Assembly (NCBI RefSeq): GCF_020731415.2
Contig: NZ_CP088274.1
Span: forward strand, 304,501-368,500
Origin: Phyllobacterium sp. T1293
Lineage (GTDB): Bacteria > Pseudomonadota > Alphaproteobacteria > Rhizobiales > Rhizobiaceae
Length of the DNA stretch: 64,000 bases
Direction: 5' to 3'
Position 1 is the first letter of the stretch; the number at the start of each line of letters is the position of its first letter. This document shows, one piece after another, positions 7,823-18,409 of this stretch. Under the pieces are notes generated by a model, which saw nothing but the letters and a program-made list of their open reading frames with translations, was not told the DNA's origin and did not search any database. The position numbers and the translations under genes are program-made.

Positions 7823-9448
7823 CTAGAGTGGTTTCATCAGCTGTCGCATTTCCCAATCAGCGACCTGCAGGAGCCGATAGACCTGCATTTTGCTGTGGTG
7901 ATATTGAGCTATGTCATCACCACCGGAGTGGTAAACTTTGTCGATGCGGGACATTGCGTCCATCGCTTCACTGGTTGACGAAAATGCCCCGGCGGCCATC
8001 GATCCCAGAATGGCAGCGCCCAGCAATACGGGCTCACTGCTCGTCGGAACGGCAACGGGAACCCCCGTCGTATCTGCAAGAATTTGACGAACCAGTTCTG
8101 ATTGCGCCGCTCCGCCACTTGCAACAACTATCGTGATATTGATGCCTTGTTCTTTCAGGGCCTCGATGATCTGGCGGCAGCCATAACCAAGCCCGCACAG
8201 CCCTGCAATATACAGATCAACCAATCCCGATACGTCCCGGTTTGCGTCAACTCCGGCAATAATAGCCCTGGCATCGGGATCAGCATTGGGAGAGCGATTA
8301 CCCAGGAAATCCGGCAGGACATGCACGTTTCGCGCGCGTAGTGCAGCTCCACTCAGGTTGGAGCCACCCATCACGGCCTGCTGTTCAAGCCATGCCACAA
8401 GCGACATGCCGCCTTCCGCCGCGAGTACGCCTGCCTCTGGAGAGGCCGGATGCATGTGTATCAATTGATCAATGGCAGCACCCGCCGCTGATTGACCAGC
8501 TTCATTAAGCCACAAATCCGGGATCATGGCTGAATAATACGGTCCCCAGATACCTTTCACGTAAGTTGGCTCGCGTGTCGTTGCCATGGCACAGGCGGAC
8601 GTACCAAAGATGTAGGCAAGTGAGTTTTCCAACGGGCCCAGTCCGCTCGCTCCGACAGTGCCAATTCCGCCAGCATGGGCATCGATGAGCCCAGCGCCGA
8701 CGGGTGTGCCCGCATTCATTCCGAAATCGAGAGCGGCTTGAGAGGTCAGTCCACCGGCTAATGGTGTTCCCGCCGCAACGACCTTCGAGCCTATTCGCTC
8801 AAAGGCGTTTTCTGTAAGTTCGCCCAAGCCAATGCTATGAAAATAGCTCTCATCCCACCGCTTTTCATGAGCCAGATAGGTCCACTTGCATGTGACGGTA
8901 CAAACTGATCGAGCGAGACTGCCTGTCATGCGCCATGTCAGATAATCGGCAAGGTCAAAGAAATGGGCGGCAGATGCAAAACTATCCGGCTTGTTTTCCT
9001 TGAGCCAAAGCAATTTCGGCGTTTGCATTTCCGGCGAGAGCTTGCCACCAACATAACTCAGAACCGGATGACCGGTTACATTGATGCGTTCCGTCTGGTC
9101 GGTTGCCCGGTGGTCCATCCACACGATGACATTACGTTGTGCATCATTGGATGGGCCCACCGGCACCGGCGCGCCGTTTTGGTTTACCACTGCAAGTGAG
9201 CAAGTGGCATCGACACCAACACCGGCAATATCAGACGCAAAAATACCGGCCTGCCCAATGGCCGCTCTTATCGACGCGGCGACAGCGACCCATATGTCCT
9301 CCGTGGATTGTTCGACGATTTCGCCAGCCTCATACCAGGTGCGAATAGGGTGTTTGGCGGAAGCAAGCAGCACTCCCTGTTTGTCAAACAACCCTGCACG
9401 CGCGCTGCCGGTACCGACATCAATCCCAAGAAACACATTACCGCTCAT
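7823..9448 (-). CDS. FGGY-family carbohydrate kinase (D-ribulokinase-like)
   Basis: 541 residues. N-terminal phosphate motif FLGIDVGTGSARAGLFDKQG, then GVGVDATCSLAVV and NVIVWMDHRATDQTERIN, and C-terminal adenosine motif VASGGAAQSELVRQILADTTGVPV with EPVLLGAAILGS. The VDATCSL segment and length match the FGGY/D-ribulokinase branch rather than xylulokinase or glycerol kinase. It would phosphorylate the keto-sugar made by the dehydrogenase encoded six bases upstream. Candidate substrates are D-ribulose or a tetrulose; the sequence alone does not decide. Confidence 0.9.
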   Translation of the reverse strand: MSGNVFLGIDVGTGSARAGLFDKQGVLLASAKHPIRTWYEAGEIVEQSTEDIWVAVAASIRAAIGQAGIFASDIAGVGVDATCSLAVVNQNGAPVPVGPSNDAQRNVIVWMDHRATDQTERINVTGHPVLSYVGGKLSPEMQTPKLLWLKENKPDSFASAAHFFDLADYLTWRMTGSLARSVCTVTCKWTYLAHEKRWDESYFHSIGLGELTENAFERIGSKVVAAGTPLAGGLTSQAALDFGMNAGTPVGAGLIDAHAGGIGTVGASGLGPLENSLAYIFGTSACAMATTREPTYVKGIWGPYYSAMIPDLWLNEAGQSAAGAAIDQLIHMHPASPEAGVLAAEGGMSLVAWLEQQAVMGGSNLSGAALRARNVHVLPDFLGNRSPNADPDARAIIAGVDANRDVSGLVDLYIAGLCGLGYGCRQIIEALKEQGINITIVVASGGAAQSELVRQILADTTGVPVAVPTSSEPVLLGAAILGSMAAGAFSSTSEAMDAMSRIDKVYHSGGDDIAQYHHSKMQVYRLLQVADWEMRQLMKPL

Positions 9449-9453
9449 GCTTC

Positions 9454-10536
9454 TTACTCGGCAGCCTGACGCAAGTGCGGAATCATCAGTACTTTGACAG
9501 CATCCGGCCGCGCGGAAACTTCCAAAGCCTCATCCCAATCATTCATATCGTAGTGGTGGGTGACGATTCCTTTTGAAGTGACAAGCTTGCGGTCAAGAAG
9601 ATCGATTGCAACGGGATAACAATAAGGCCCCAGATGCGTACCACGCAGATCAAGTTCCTTGCGGTCCCCGATAATAGACCAATCAGCTGTGGTCTCATGA
9701 CCAAAAACCGAAAACTCGACGAACCGTCCCAGCTTCCGGATCATTTGCAGCCCTTGCGTCACGCCGATCGGCGCACCTGTTGCCTCGATATAAACGTCAC
9801 AGCCATAGCCCTCGGTTAGCGCCTTAACGCGGGCAACCGCATCCTCATTCTTCGGGTTAATCACGATATCCGCGCCGAACCCCTTGGCCAGTTTCAACCG
9901 CTCATCGACAGGATCAATGACGATAAGTTTCTTCGGTGTTTTCAAATGCGCTATTTGCGCCATCATCAATCCCAACGGGCCCGCACCAGCAATGACCACG
10001 ACATCATCGAGTTGGACATCGCCCCGGTTCACCGTGTGAATGGCGCAGGCAAGGGGCTCAACAATCGCAGCATCTTCCAAAGGCATGTGAGACGGAATTC
10101 TGTGTACACGGGCGTTGGACGGAATGCGCATGTATTCAGCCAGTCCTCCGTCGGCCACATCCTTCTGAAAACCAAAAATGTCGTGCTTCTCGCACATCCA
10201 GTAAGAACCGGATTGGCAATAGCGGCATTTGCCGCAAGGAACAATCTGTTCAGCAATGACGGTATCACCAAGTGCGACACCGAAATGCAGATCAGCGCCC
10301 GGTCCCATTTCCGCGACATAGCCGAAGAACTCATGGCCCGCAACGACAGGCGCTTTGACCCATGGGTCCTTCCAGAACATGTCAGCGCCGGACCAGCACT
10401 TTCTGTCCGATGCACAGATACCGCAGGCTCCGATCCGGATAACCAGTTCATTTGGCCCAGCAATGGGTTTGGCGATCGTCTCGACCCGGTAGTCTTTGGG
10501 CCCGTGGCAAACGATGGCAGTCATTGTATCAGTCAT
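9454..10536 (-). CDS. Zinc-containing polyol dehydrogenase (erythritol/L-threitol dehydrogenase-like)
   Basis: 360 residues of the medium-chain dehydrogenase family. Catalytic zinc site: GICASDRKCW (Cys), GHEFFGYV (His-Glu) and VEPLACAIHTV (Glu). Structural zinc cysteines: CGKCRYCQSGSYWMC. Rossmann fold: VVIAGAGPLGLMMAQIA. The pattern ICASDxKCxxGAxxFW and the ending ELDxxGxHLGPYCYP closely resemble mycobacterial erythritol/L-threitol dehydrogenase (family recollection). It oxidises the imported alditol to a ketose. It sits between the ABC importer and the kinase genes of one operon. Confidence 0.88.
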   Translation of the reverse strand: MTDTMTAIVCHGPKDYRVETIAKPIAGPNELVIRIGACGICASDRKCWSGADMFWKDPWVKAPVVAGHEFFGYVAEMGPGADLHFGVALGDTVIAEQIVPCGKCRYCQSGSYWMCEKHDIFGFQKDVADGGLAEYMRIPSNARVHRIPSHMPLEDAAIVEPLACAIHTVNRGDVQLDDVVVIAGAGPLGLMMAQIAHLKTPKKLIVIDPVDERLKLAKGFGADIVINPKNEDAVARVKALTEGYGCDVYIEATGAPIGVTQGLQMIRKLGRFVEFSVFGHETTADWSIIGDRKELDLRGTHLGPYCYPVAIDLLDRKLVTSKGIVTHHYDMNDWDEALEVSARPDAVKVLMIPHLRQAAE

Positions 10537-10574
10537 TTCTCGTACTCTGTAAGTTGGTTGTTGGTCGGAAAGAT

Positions 10575-11561
10575 TTAGCTGCGCCGTTCGCGGCCGATGT
10601 ATATGGCGAGAAGAATGATCCCGCCCTTGATCACGTTCTGGACGTAAGGATCGACGCCCATCATGTTCAGACCGTTGTTCAGCACGCCCAAAAGCAAGGC
10701 TCCGATGAGTGTGCCTATAACCGAGCCGCGCCCGCCCGCTATCGACGTTCCTCCGAGGACGACCGCCGCGATGGCATCAAGTTCAAAACCGGTGCCGGCA
10801 TTGGGCTGTCCGCTCATGAGACGGGAGGTCAGGACGATGGCTGCAATCGATGCAGTGAAGCCGCTGAGAACGTAGACGAACAGTTTGGTACGGCTAACGC
10901 GTACGCCGGAAAGGCGTGTCGCAGTTTCATTGCCACCGATTGCGTAAACATGCCGCCCGAACGGCGTTCGTTCCAGCAGCACCCATGCCAGCACATAAAC
11001 AACAAGCATGATGAGAATCGGCATTTGAACGCCCAGAACTGTACCGCCGCCAAAGAACTTGATCCATGATGGCAGGCCGCTGATGGGATAGCCGCCCGAA
11101 TACATGAGCCCGAATCCGCGCGCTATGCCCATGGTGGCAAGGGTGACGATGATGGACGGCATTCCCGCAAACGCGACCAGCCCGCCATTAAAGACACCAA
11201 TACCGATGCCGATACCAATACCTGCCAGAAGAGCCAGCGATGCGTTGAGACCAGCAACCATGAGCCCCGCGGCAATGGTCCCGGCAAGTGCCATGACAGC
11301 ACCGACCGATAGATCAATCCCGCCAGTCAGAATGACAAACGTCATGCCTGCGGCGATGATGGCGATGATCGATACCTGCCGCATGATATTGGTAATGTTT
11401 GCCACGGATAGAAAGCTGTCGCTGGCAAAAACCATGATGATGGATACGGCCAGAAGCCCTATCAATGGATAAAAAATCGGGGACTGCCTGAGCACCCGCA
11501 GCAGATTTTGCTGCTTGAATGCCGTACCAGCCACCATTTGCGCTTGATCAGACGAAGTCAT
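10575..11561 (-). CDS. Sugar/polyol ABC transporter permease (RbsC-type)
   Basis: 328 residues from [10 protein letters not shown]. About ten hydrophobic segments with the family markers [61 protein letters not shown] (EAA-like loop) and [39 protein letters not shown]. It is the inner-membrane channel subunit, homodimeric in RbsC systems. The ATG at 11561 has CAGG eight bases upstream and overlaps the ATPase gene by 14 bases, so translation is coupled. Longer in-frame starts exist but lie deep in the ATPase gene. Confidence 0.93.
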   Translation of the reverse strand: MTSSDQAQMVAGTAFKQQNLLRVLRQSPIFYPLIGLLAVSIIMVFASDSFLSVANITNIMRQVSIIAIIAAGMTFVILTGGIDLSVGAVMALAGTIAAGLMVAGLNASLALLAGIGIGIGIGVFNGGLVAFAGMPSIIVTLATMGIARGFGLMYSGGYPISGLPSWIKFFGGGTVLGVQMPILIMLVVYVLAWVLLERTPFGRHVYAIGGNETATRLSGVRVSRTKLFVYVLSGFTASIAAIVLTSRLMSGQPNAGTGFELDAIAAVVLGGTSIAGGRGSVIGTLIGALLLGVLNNGLNMMGVDPYVQNVIKGGIILLAIYIGRERRS

Positions 11562-13080
11562 GATGGATACCTGCATTGTGATTGGTTTCACCTGCCGTTG
11601 CGTAACGCATGATGTCCTCAGGCGTGATCTGCGGCGGTTCAAGAATGGTGGCAATCCGGCCCTGTTTGAACACAGCCACCCGGTCAGACATACCGACGAT
11701 CTCGGGCAGCTCTGAAGAGATCATGACAATGGAAAAACCACGTTCAGTCAGTTCGCGCATGAGCTGGTAGATTTCTGCCTTGGCACCCACATCGATGCCG
11801 CGCGTGGGTTCATCGAAGAACAGGATATCGGCGTGGTGGTTGAGCCATCGGGCGATGACAATCTTTTGCTGATTGCCTCCAGACAGACTATCGACACGGC
11901 TTTCCGGGCCGTTGGCCTTCAGCTTCACCTTTTTCATCATGTCGAGGGCGCCATCGCGCTCGGCCTTTCTGTCGATGAAAAAGTGCAATTGTTTGTATTT
12001 GCCCAGATTGTTGAGCGTCATATTGTTGCGCACGCTGGAGGACGTAATCAGGCCCTCGCCTTTGCGATCTTCCGGCAACAGCCCGATCCCTTGCAGCAAT
12101 GCATCGCTTGGACTGGAGAGCTTGGCATCTTTTCCATGCACCCTGACCTTTTTACGGGTCGTCGGGATTGCTCCGATTATCCCAAGCGCTGTTTCCGTAC
12201 GGCCTGAGCCCACAAGCCCGGCAAATCCCAGAATTTCGCCCTTGTAGAGACTGAAACTATTGACCGGGGCACCACTCGCCAATTGCAACTCAACGACATC
12301 GAGCGCGATCTCGTCTCTTGGCGGATTAAGCGGCTTTGGCGGAAAGCTCTTTTCGATCTTGCGGCCAACCATCATTTCGACGAGTTCATCTATGTTTGTC
12401 GAGCCTACAGCCCGTTCACCAACAAAACCACCATCCCGTAAAACGGTGATCCGGTCGCAGATTTCAAAGATCTCATCGAGGTGATGTGAAATGAAAATCA
12501 TTGCAACACCCTGACGCCGCAGTTCCCGCATGATGGCAAAGAGATGCTCGGCTTCGGTTGGTGTTAATGTTGCGGTGGGCTCATCAAGAATGAGAATGCG
12601 TGCATCAAGCGCCAGTGCCTTGGCAATCTCAATGAACTGCTGCTGCGCAATGCTTAAATTCTGCACCGGCTCATCCAGCGGAATAGTAATGCCAAGCCTG
12701 TCGAGCAGTTCTCTCGACCGCTGGCGCATGCATCCGCGCTGGAGCATGCCGAAAGCGGAGCGCAACTCTCGCCCGAGAAATATGTTTTCAACCGCGTTGA
12801 GATAGGGGATCAGGCTGAATTCCTGAAAAACGATACCAACGCCTGCCTTGACTGCATCCTCGTACCGGGCAAAGACACAATCCTGCCCTTCAATCAGAAT
12901 TCTGCCCGCATCGGTCCTGTGGACACCGCATAGAATTTTCATCAGTGTCGATTTACCGGCACCATTTTCACCCAACAGCGCGTGGATTTCACCGGCCTTG
13001 ACGATCATGCTGACATCGGTCAACGCCTTGATGCCGACAAAGCTCTTTGAAATATTCTCGACCTGCAAAAGTGGGCTCAT
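11548..13080 (-). CDS. Sugar/polyol ABC transporter ATP-binding protein (RbsA-type, double NBD)
   Basis: 510 residues with two nucleotide-binding domains. First: Walker [17 protein letters not shown], signature [15 protein letters not shown], Walker [13 protein letters not shown]. Second: degenerate Walker [17 protein letters not shown], signature [15 protein letters not shown], Walker [15 protein letters not shown]. This asymmetry is normal for RbsA/MglA. The frame is open upstream, but the true start is [14 protein letters not shown], preceded by GGAGG at good spacing. It energises uptake with the adjacent permease and binding protein. Confidence 0.95.
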   Translation of the reverse strand: MSPLLQVENISKSFVGIKALTDVSMIVKAGEIHALLGENGAGKSTLMKILCGVHRTDAGRILIEGQDCVFARYEDAVKAGVGIVFQEFSLIPYLNAVENIFLGRELRSAFGMLQRGCMRQRSRELLDRLGITIPLDEPVQNLSIAQQQFIEIAKALALDARILILDEPTATLTPTEAEHLFAIMRELRRQGVAMIFISHHLDEIFEICDRITVLRDGGFVGERAVGSTNIDELVEMMVGRKIEKSFPPKPLNPPRDEIALDVVELQLASGAPVNSFSLYKGEILGFAGLVGSGRTETALGIIGAIPTTRKKVRVHGKDAKLSSPSDALLQGIGLLPEDRKGEGLITSSSVRNNMTLNNLGKYKQLHFFIDRKAERDGALDMMKKVKLKANGPESRVDSLSGGNQQKIVIARWLNHHADILFFDEPTRGIDVGAKAEIYQLMRELTERGFSIVMISSELPEIVGMSDRVAVFKQGRIATILEPPQITPEDIMRYATAGETNHNAGIHHDFV

Positions 13081-13135
13081 CGTTGCGTTCCTCCGCAATG
13101 AGGTTTCCCGCGTCTGGCGGGAAACCTCATCCTGG

Positions 13136-14056
13136 TTACCAGCTGAAACCAGATGCGTTCTTTGCATCGACCACGACCACATCGATCGGTAACGCTTGCG
13201 GAACGACCTTTGCACCCCAGTGTTTTGCCAAAGCGAGAGCAAGACCAATGCGCACCTGATCACGGGGAAACTGCGCCGTCGTTTCGATGAAAGCTCCGCC
13301 TTTGCCTATGGCTTCAACCGCCTCCGGCGCACCATCCACGGAGGTGAGTTTGATATCCTTGCCACTTGCTTCGATGGCCGAGAGCACACCCATCGAACCA
13401 CCATCATTGACCGAGAAAATCCCCTTCAGATTGGGATGCGCCTGGATCATATTTTCGGTCACACTCAGGGCTGTGTCGCGCTCCTGCTTGCCGTTCTGCA
13501 CTTCTACGATCTTGATACCAGGCACTTCGCCCCATGCCGCCTTGCATCCTTCAACACGCTGCAGGATGGGAATAACAGGAATTCCGTCCAATATGGCGAC
13601 CTCTCCAGAACCACCGAGCGCCTGTGCAAGATACTTGCAGGACATATAACCGGCATCGCGGTTTTTTGAGCCTACGAAACTGTCGACCGGACCAGAGGCA
13701 TTAGCATCCACCGCGACAACAATGATACCGGCGTCATGAGCAGCCTGTACCGCAGCTTCGATACCGCTGGAATCAGTTGGATTGACCAGAAGAATATTGA
13801 TGCCTTGCTGGATCATGTCCTCAACATCGGCAATCTGCTTGGCCACGTCGTGCCGGGCGTCTGTAATGACAACATCGGCTCCAAGCGATTTTGCTGCCGA
13901 GTTCAACGCTTCCTGCATGCTAACGAAATAAGGATTGTTAAGCTCCTGAAATGTCATGCCGATTTTAAGCGGCTTGCTTTGTGCGAAAGCCATGGTCTGG
14001 CCGCTGCCAATCAGAATTGCTGCGACGGAAGCCGCTTTGATAAATGAACGCAACAT
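13136..14056 (-). CDS. Periplasmic sugar/polyol-binding protein (RbsB-type)
   Basis: 306 residues with a Sec signal peptide ([20 protein letters not shown], cut after FAQ). The mature part [43 protein letters not shown] and [21 protein letters not shown] are type-I periplasmic-binding-protein motifs of the ribose/galactose group. It delivers the substrate to the ATPase/permease pair encoded downstream. First structural gene of the operon after the AraC regulator; GGAGG precedes the ATG. The ligand is unknown but, from the dehydrogenase, likely a small alditol. Confidence 0.93.
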   Translation of the reverse strand: MLRSFIKAASVAAILIGSGQTMAFAQSKPLKIGMTFQELNNPYFVSMQEALNSAAKSLGADVVITDARHDVAKQIADVEDMIQQGINILLVNPTDSSGIEAAVQAAHDAGIIVVAVDANASGPVDSFVGSKNRDAGYMSCKYLAQALGGSGEVAILDGIPVIPILQRVEGCKAAWGEVPGIKIVEVQNGKQERDTALSVTENMIQAHPNLKGIFSVNDGGSMGVLSAIEASGKDIKLTSVDGAPEAVEAIGKGGAFIETTAQFPRDQVRIGLALALAKHWGAKVVPQALPIDVVVVDAKNASGFSW

Positions 14057-14168
14057 TGTGTCTCCTCCACTTGTTATTTGCGCTACAGATAAATCTCTCC
14101 CTTTCGCAGAATCGCTTTTTGCGTTCCTGCGTCAGTACTCAGTCGATGATGATCGTGTTCGCTGCCGG

Positions 14169-15053
14169 TCAGGCAGCCGCTTTCCTCGCGAACTGTTCTG
14201 CGTGCAACACGCGGAATCTCGAGGGTGCCATTGCCTTCAGCGCCAAAAACTGGCGGTTGAAATTCGAAAGATTATTGAAACCCACCTCATAACAAATATC
14301 CGTAACGGACATCTCCTCCTCGCTCATCAACAGCTGACAGGCCAGATTGATGCGCAACCGGTTGATATATTGCACCGGCGTCATACCCGTATGCTTGTGA
14401 AAGGAACGGGAGAACGCACTTGCGCTTTGACCCGCAATCGCCGCCAGACTGCTTTCCTTCTTCGGCGATGTAAGGTTTTCGGCGATGTAGGACAAAACCC
14501 TGTTCATCGACACGGACATATAACCCGACGGGTCTGGCATGTAGTTGTGGCTCGCCAGCGGCTTGCGCTCCTGCGCATTGACCAATTGATGAATGATCTG
14601 CATGAAAAGGGCGATACGACGTGCGCCATGCGCATCGACGAGTTCACTCAGATTGGGTTTTACGGCTTTCGCTGTCTCTGGATCAAACAATAATCCGCGC
14701 GGGCTCTCCTGCAGAATCGTCTTGAAAACCGCAAGCTCCGGAAACACGCTCATCGTATTTTCAATAAACTGTTCTGTGAACTGGACGATCAGACCGCGCC
14801 TCTCAATGACCTGACCTTCAGGCACATTGCTGACCCAATTGTGAGGCAGATTTGGTCCGGTCACAATGAGGTTGCCTGGTTCAAATTCACCGATGAAATC
14901 ACCCACGAAATAACGGCCGGATGTCTCTACAATTAAATGGATTTCATACTCAGGGTGAAAATGCCACCGAACCGTATGATAAGGATATCCGTGCGACCAA
15001 GCTTTGAAGGCTTCACCACGGCAAATCTGTACAACTTCAAGATCTGGTCTCAT
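14169..15053 (-). CDS. AraC family transcriptional regulator of the polyol operon
   Basis: 294 residues. N-terminal cupin-type sensor (WHFHPEYEIHLIVETSGRYFVGDFIGEFEPGNLIVTGPNLPHNW) and C-terminal pair of helix-turn-helix motifs (AGQSASAFSRSFHKHTGMTPVQYINRLRI, then VTDICYEVGFNNLSNFNRQFLALKAMAPS). The start at 15053 is preceded by GGAGGAGG at ideal spacing; the frame is open 41 codons further. It lies upstream of and in the same direction as the importer genes, with 112 bases in between for a promoter, and presumably activates them when the substrate is present. Confidence 0.92.
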   Translation of the reverse strand: MRPDLEVVQICRGEAFKAWSHGYPYHTVRWHFHPEYEIHLIVETSGRYFVGDFIGEFEPGNLIVTGPNLPHNWVSNVPEGQVIERRGLIVQFTEQFIENTMSVFPELAVFKTILQESPRGLLFDPETAKAVKPNLSELVDAHGARRIALFMQIIHQLVNAQERKPLASHNYMPDPSGYMSVSMNRVLSYIAENLTSPKKESSLAAIAGQSASAFSRSFHKHTGMTPVQYINRLRINLACQLLMSEEEMSVTDICYEVGFNNLSNFNRQFLALKAMAPSRFRVLHAEQFARKAAA

Positions 15054-15244
15054 TGGCCCTCCTCCGGCAATGAAACGCACTGAGCCGCCTGCGTTGGTAA
15101 TTCGGATAACGAGCCGGTTTGCTTGTGGTGTTGATCCTCCTCCAAGTTCACCGACCATTCTCTGGCTCTTGAACAAAGTATTAAACCCGCGGCAGCAATT
15201 CAGCTACCTCGTTTTCAGCATCACACTGATACTTTTTTGATATT

Positions 15245-15272
15245 TTGCATACTTAAACTTCAAAATATGCAA
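15245..15272. promoter_or_regulatory. Inverted repeat upstream of the AraC regulator gene
   Basis: TTGCATA at 15245-15251 and TATGCAA at 15266-15272 are reverse complements separated by 14 AT-rich bases, about 200 bases upstream of the AraC gene start. It could be an operator or part of the AraC gene promoter. The rest of 15054-15306 shows nothing else recognisable. Confidence 0.3.
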
Positions 15273-15306
15273 CGGATGCGCTGATAGGGTGGCTTATTGT
15301 GAAAGC

Positions 15307-16545
15307 CTATCCAAGATCTGGATTAGCCGCACGGCGCAGGATCTCAACAACCATTTCGGACGCTTTGATGAGCGATCCAACCGGAAGAAACTCGTAGAGC
15401 GAATGGAAGTTGTGAGCCCCACAAAAGAGATTGGGGCATGGCAAACCTTTTTCCGAGAGTACGGCTCCGTCGTAACCACCGCGCATTGGAATAGACTTGG
15501 GCTCCACTCCAATTGCCCGCATGGCTTCCAGTGCCAGATCGACTGCATAGCGATTAGAGCCCTGCAGGCTTTCGGCAACATTGCGATACATGGGGGTATA
15601 AGTGGAAACTATGGTCTGGGCACCGTGGAGCTGGTTAAAACTTTCAACAAGGTTCTGCACGAAGTGACGCCGATGCTCAAAACCGGCCTGTGTAGAATCG
15701 CGGATATCGAGGACAATTCCAGCCTCGGCAACGGTGCCATGGATGGATTTTACCCAATAATAGCCTTCCCGGTTTTCCGTATATTCAGGGCGTTCCCCTG
15801 CCGGCAGCATGGATATGAACTGCTGGGCAAATAGAACCGCATTGCGCAGTTTTCCTTTGGCGGACATCGGGTGGGCCGCCTGACCCCGCACCGTTATGTG
15901 GAACTCACCCGCGTTCCAGTTCTCATAGACAATCTCGCCGATCGCACAACAATCCAGTGTATAGGCGAAGTCTGCATTGAGAGATGCGACATCCAGTGCC
16001 TTGGCGCCCAGAAGACCGATTTCTTCGTCCGGAACAAAGACAATTTTCACGTCGCCGTGCTCGATTTGCGGATTCGACTGGAGAGTCTGCATTGCATGCA
16101 TAATCTCGGCGATGGCCGATTTGTTGTCTGCACCGAGCAGGCTTGTTCCATCGGTGACGATAATGCGATCACCGACGTAACGTTCAAGTTCAGGAAATTC
16201 GCCTGCCCGCATAACGACACCAAGTGCTTCGTTCAGCACGATGTCACCGCCATTGTAATCTATGATCTGAGCATGCGTATCCGTATTATACTCGTGGCTG
16301 GTATCCAGATGGGCTACCCACGCAACGGTCGGAATTCTACGGCCTTTATCCGTCACGTTGGATGGAAGCGTACCCACTACGATTGAGTGGTCTCTTTCCT
16401 CAACGCTCAGACCCAGCGCCCGCAATTCGCCAGCCAGCAAGCGCGCCAAAACCGACTGCCCCGAGCTTGAGGGCAAATGTCCCGCCCCCGGCACTGTGGT
16501 AGTGTTGATACGGGTGTAATTCAAAAATCGTTCAACAACGTCCAT
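15307..16545 (-). CDS. pepT: Peptidase T (tripeptide aminopeptidase)
   Basis: 412 residues, the usual length for PepT (M20B). Zinc and catalytic motifs: WVAHLDTSHEYN (His, Asp), GTSLLGADNKSAIAEIMH (bridging Asp), VFVPDEEIGLLGAKALD (general-base Glu and Glu ligand), FAYTLDCCAIGEIVYENW (Asp) and CGAHNFHSLYEFLPV (His). It releases N-terminal residues from tripeptides in the cytosol. It is divergent from a peptide-binding protein gene, which fits a shared role in peptide use. GTAAGGAA precedes the ATG. Confidence 0.95.
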   Translation of the reverse strand: MDVVERFLNYTRINTTTVPGAGHLPSSSGQSVLARLLAGELRALGLSVEERDHSIVVGTLPSNVTDKGRRIPTVAWVAHLDTSHEYNTDTHAQIIDYNGGDIVLNEALGVVMRAGEFPELERYVGDRIIVTDGTSLLGADNKSAIAEIMHAMQTLQSNPQIEHGDVKIVFVPDEEIGLLGAKALDVASLNADFAYTLDCCAIGEIVYENWNAGEFHITVRGQAAHPMSAKGKLRNAVLFAQQFISMLPAGERPEYTENREGYYWVKSIHGTVAEAGIVLDIRDSTQAGFEHRRHFVQNLVESFNQLHGAQTIVSTYTPMYRNVAESLQGSNRYAVDLALEAMRAIGVEPKSIPMRGGYDGAVLSEKGLPCPNLFCGAHNFHSLYEFLPVGSLIKASEMVVEILRRAANPDLG

Positions 16546-16708
16546 CGGGGTTCCTTACATCTGACCGAGGGGTTGATTTCAATGATTCCCCCTCTTGCGA
16601 CAAGTGTTTATTGATTGATACATTTGTATTGCATTGTTTCAAACCCTCGTTGATAAATTCTAATCCCACCAACTGCGGCAAGTTGATTCCTAGAAGAGAC
16701 AGGACGAT

Positions 16709-18307
16709 ATGAAGCTCCCCGAAACGATTTTTTCAGCGACCATTCTAGCAATCGCATTGAGTGGACCGGCACTAACCGCTGCCTCGGCAAAAACATTGAT
16801 CTATTGCTCGGAAGCATCCCCGGATGGCTTCGACGCTGCTGCAACCACGTCAGGTGCAACCTACGACGCCTCCGCGCGCAACGTTTCCAATGGTCTTATC
16901 AAGATAAAACGCGGCTCAACCGAACTTGAGCCTGGACTTGCCGAGAGCTGGGATATTTCCGCGGATGGCAAAGAATACACGTTCCATCTTCGCAAGGGCG
17001 TAAAGTTTCAGACCACCAGTTATTTTACCCCAACACGGGATTTCAATGCCGATGATGTCATATTTACCTTTGATCGGCAGGGCAACAAAGCCAATCCCTA
17101 CAATGGCAAAGGAGTTTGGCCACAGTACAATTCCTATTCATTTCCAAGCCTGATCGAAAAAATCGAAAAACTTGACGACAGTACCGTCAAGTTCATCCTC
17201 ACCCGGCCAGAGGCAACCATGATCGCCTCCTTGTCGCTCACATTTGCGGTGATCCAGTCAAAGGAATATGCGGACAAGCTTCTGGCTGATGGTAAGCAGG
17301 ATCAACTGGGTCTATTCCCTATCGGGACAGGACCCTATCAGTTTGTCGATTATCAACCGGATACGGTCATTCGGCTGCAAGCCAATCCTGACTATTGGGG
17401 AGGCAAGCAAAAGATCGATGATCTGATCTTCGCCGTCACGCCTGATGCCTCTGTCCGGTATCAGAAACTGAAGGCGGGTGAATGCCACGTTATGGCCTAT
17501 CCGAATCCGGCGGATATTCCAGAGATGAAAGCCAATCCGGCGATCAATGTGCTGCAAAAGGAAGGCCTTAATGTTGGCTTCCTGGCATATAACACATTGG
17601 CTGTTCCTTTTAACGATGTTCGCGTGCGCAAAGCCATCAATATGGCTGTCAATAAGCAGGCGATTATCGATGCAATTTATGGTTCGACCGGGATTGTCGC
17701 CGTCAATGCAATCCCACCCGGCGTCTGGTCTTACAACAAGGCGATTAAGGACGATCCATACGATCCAGAACAATCGAAAAAACTACTGGCCGAAGCAGGC
17801 GTGAACGATCTTTCGATGAAGATCTGGGCAATGCCGGTTCAACGTCCTTATATGCCGAATGCGCGCCGCGCGGCCGAGATGATGCAAGCCGATTTGGCAA
17901 AGGTAGGGATCAAGGTCGAAATCATTTCCTATGATTGGACCGAATATCTGAAAAGATCATTGGAGAAGGATCGGGATGGCGCTGTCATTGTTGGTTGGAC
18001 CGGCGGAATTGCCGATCCGGATAATTTCCTTGCAGCTCTTCTCGGCTGTCAGGCCATAGGCAGTGGCAATCGTGCCAACTGGTGCAATGAGGATTTTGAG
18101 AAGCTTATTCAAGCTGCAAAGCTCACAACGGATCAGGCCGCGAGAACCAAGCTATACGAACAAGCGCAAGTTGTGTTCAAAGAACAGGCACCATGGATGA
18201 CGATTGCCCATCAGGTCGTGCAACAGCCCATCAGTGCCAAGGTCAAAGACTTCCGGGTTGATCCGTTTGGCGGCAATCTCTTCGAAGATGTTGATATAGA
18301 AGAATAG
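16709..18307 (+). CDS. Peptide ABC transporter substrate-binding protein (DppA-like), no adjacent permease
   Basis: 532 residues with a signal peptide (cut near AASAKT). SBP family 5 motifs: KTLIYCSEASPDGFDAAATT, LEPGLAESWDISADGKEYTFHLRKGVKF, RDFNADDVIFTFDR and the late RAAEMMQADLAKVGIKVEI. The start KTLIYCSEASP and YNTLAVPFNDVRVRKAINMAVNKQAI resemble dipeptide-binding DppA. No permease or ATPase follows, so it must share membrane components encoded elsewhere. The neighbour pepT points to di- or tripeptide uptake. A stem-loop follows the stop. Confidence 0.93.
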   Translation: MKLPETIFSATILAIALSGPALTAASAKTLIYCSEASPDGFDAAATTSGATYDASARNVSNGLIKIKRGSTELEPGLAESWDISADGKEYTFHLRKGVKFQTTSYFTPTRDFNADDVIFTFDRQGNKANPYNGKGVWPQYNSYSFPSLIEKIEKLDDSTVKFILTRPEATMIASLSLTFAVIQSKEYADKLLADGKQDQLGLFPIGTGPYQFVDYQPDTVIRLQANPDYWGGKQKIDDLIFAVTPDASVRYQKLKAGECHVMAYPNPADIPEMKANPAINVLQKEGLNVGFLAYNTLAVPFNDVRVRKAINMAVNKQAIIDAIYGSTGIVAVNAIPPGVWSYNKAIKDDPYDPEQSKKLLAEAGVNDLSMKIWAMPVQRPYMPNARRAAEMMQADLAKVGIKVEIISYDWTEYLKRSLEKDRDGAVIVGWTGGIADPDNFLAALLGCQAIGSGNRANWCNEDFEKLIQAAKLTTDQAARTKLYEQAQVVFKEQAPWMTIAHQVVQQPISAKVKDFRVDPFGGNLFEDVDIEE

Positions 18308-18316
18308 GAACAACAC

Positions 18317-18355
18317 GCAGCTGAGCAAGGATACTGATCTAACCTGCTCAGCTGC
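18317..18355 (+). terminator. Stem-loop after the peptide-binding protein gene
   Basis: Perfect 11-bp arms (GCAGCTGAGCA / TGCTCAGCTGC) around a 17-base loop, 10 bases after the stop codon. No clear T tract, so terminator strength is uncertain; it lies between convergent genes. Confidence 0.6.
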
Positions 18356-18409
18356 CGATTCCCATCCGATACCGAACCGGATGCTGGCGACGCGATGTGA
18401 GAGAATGCT

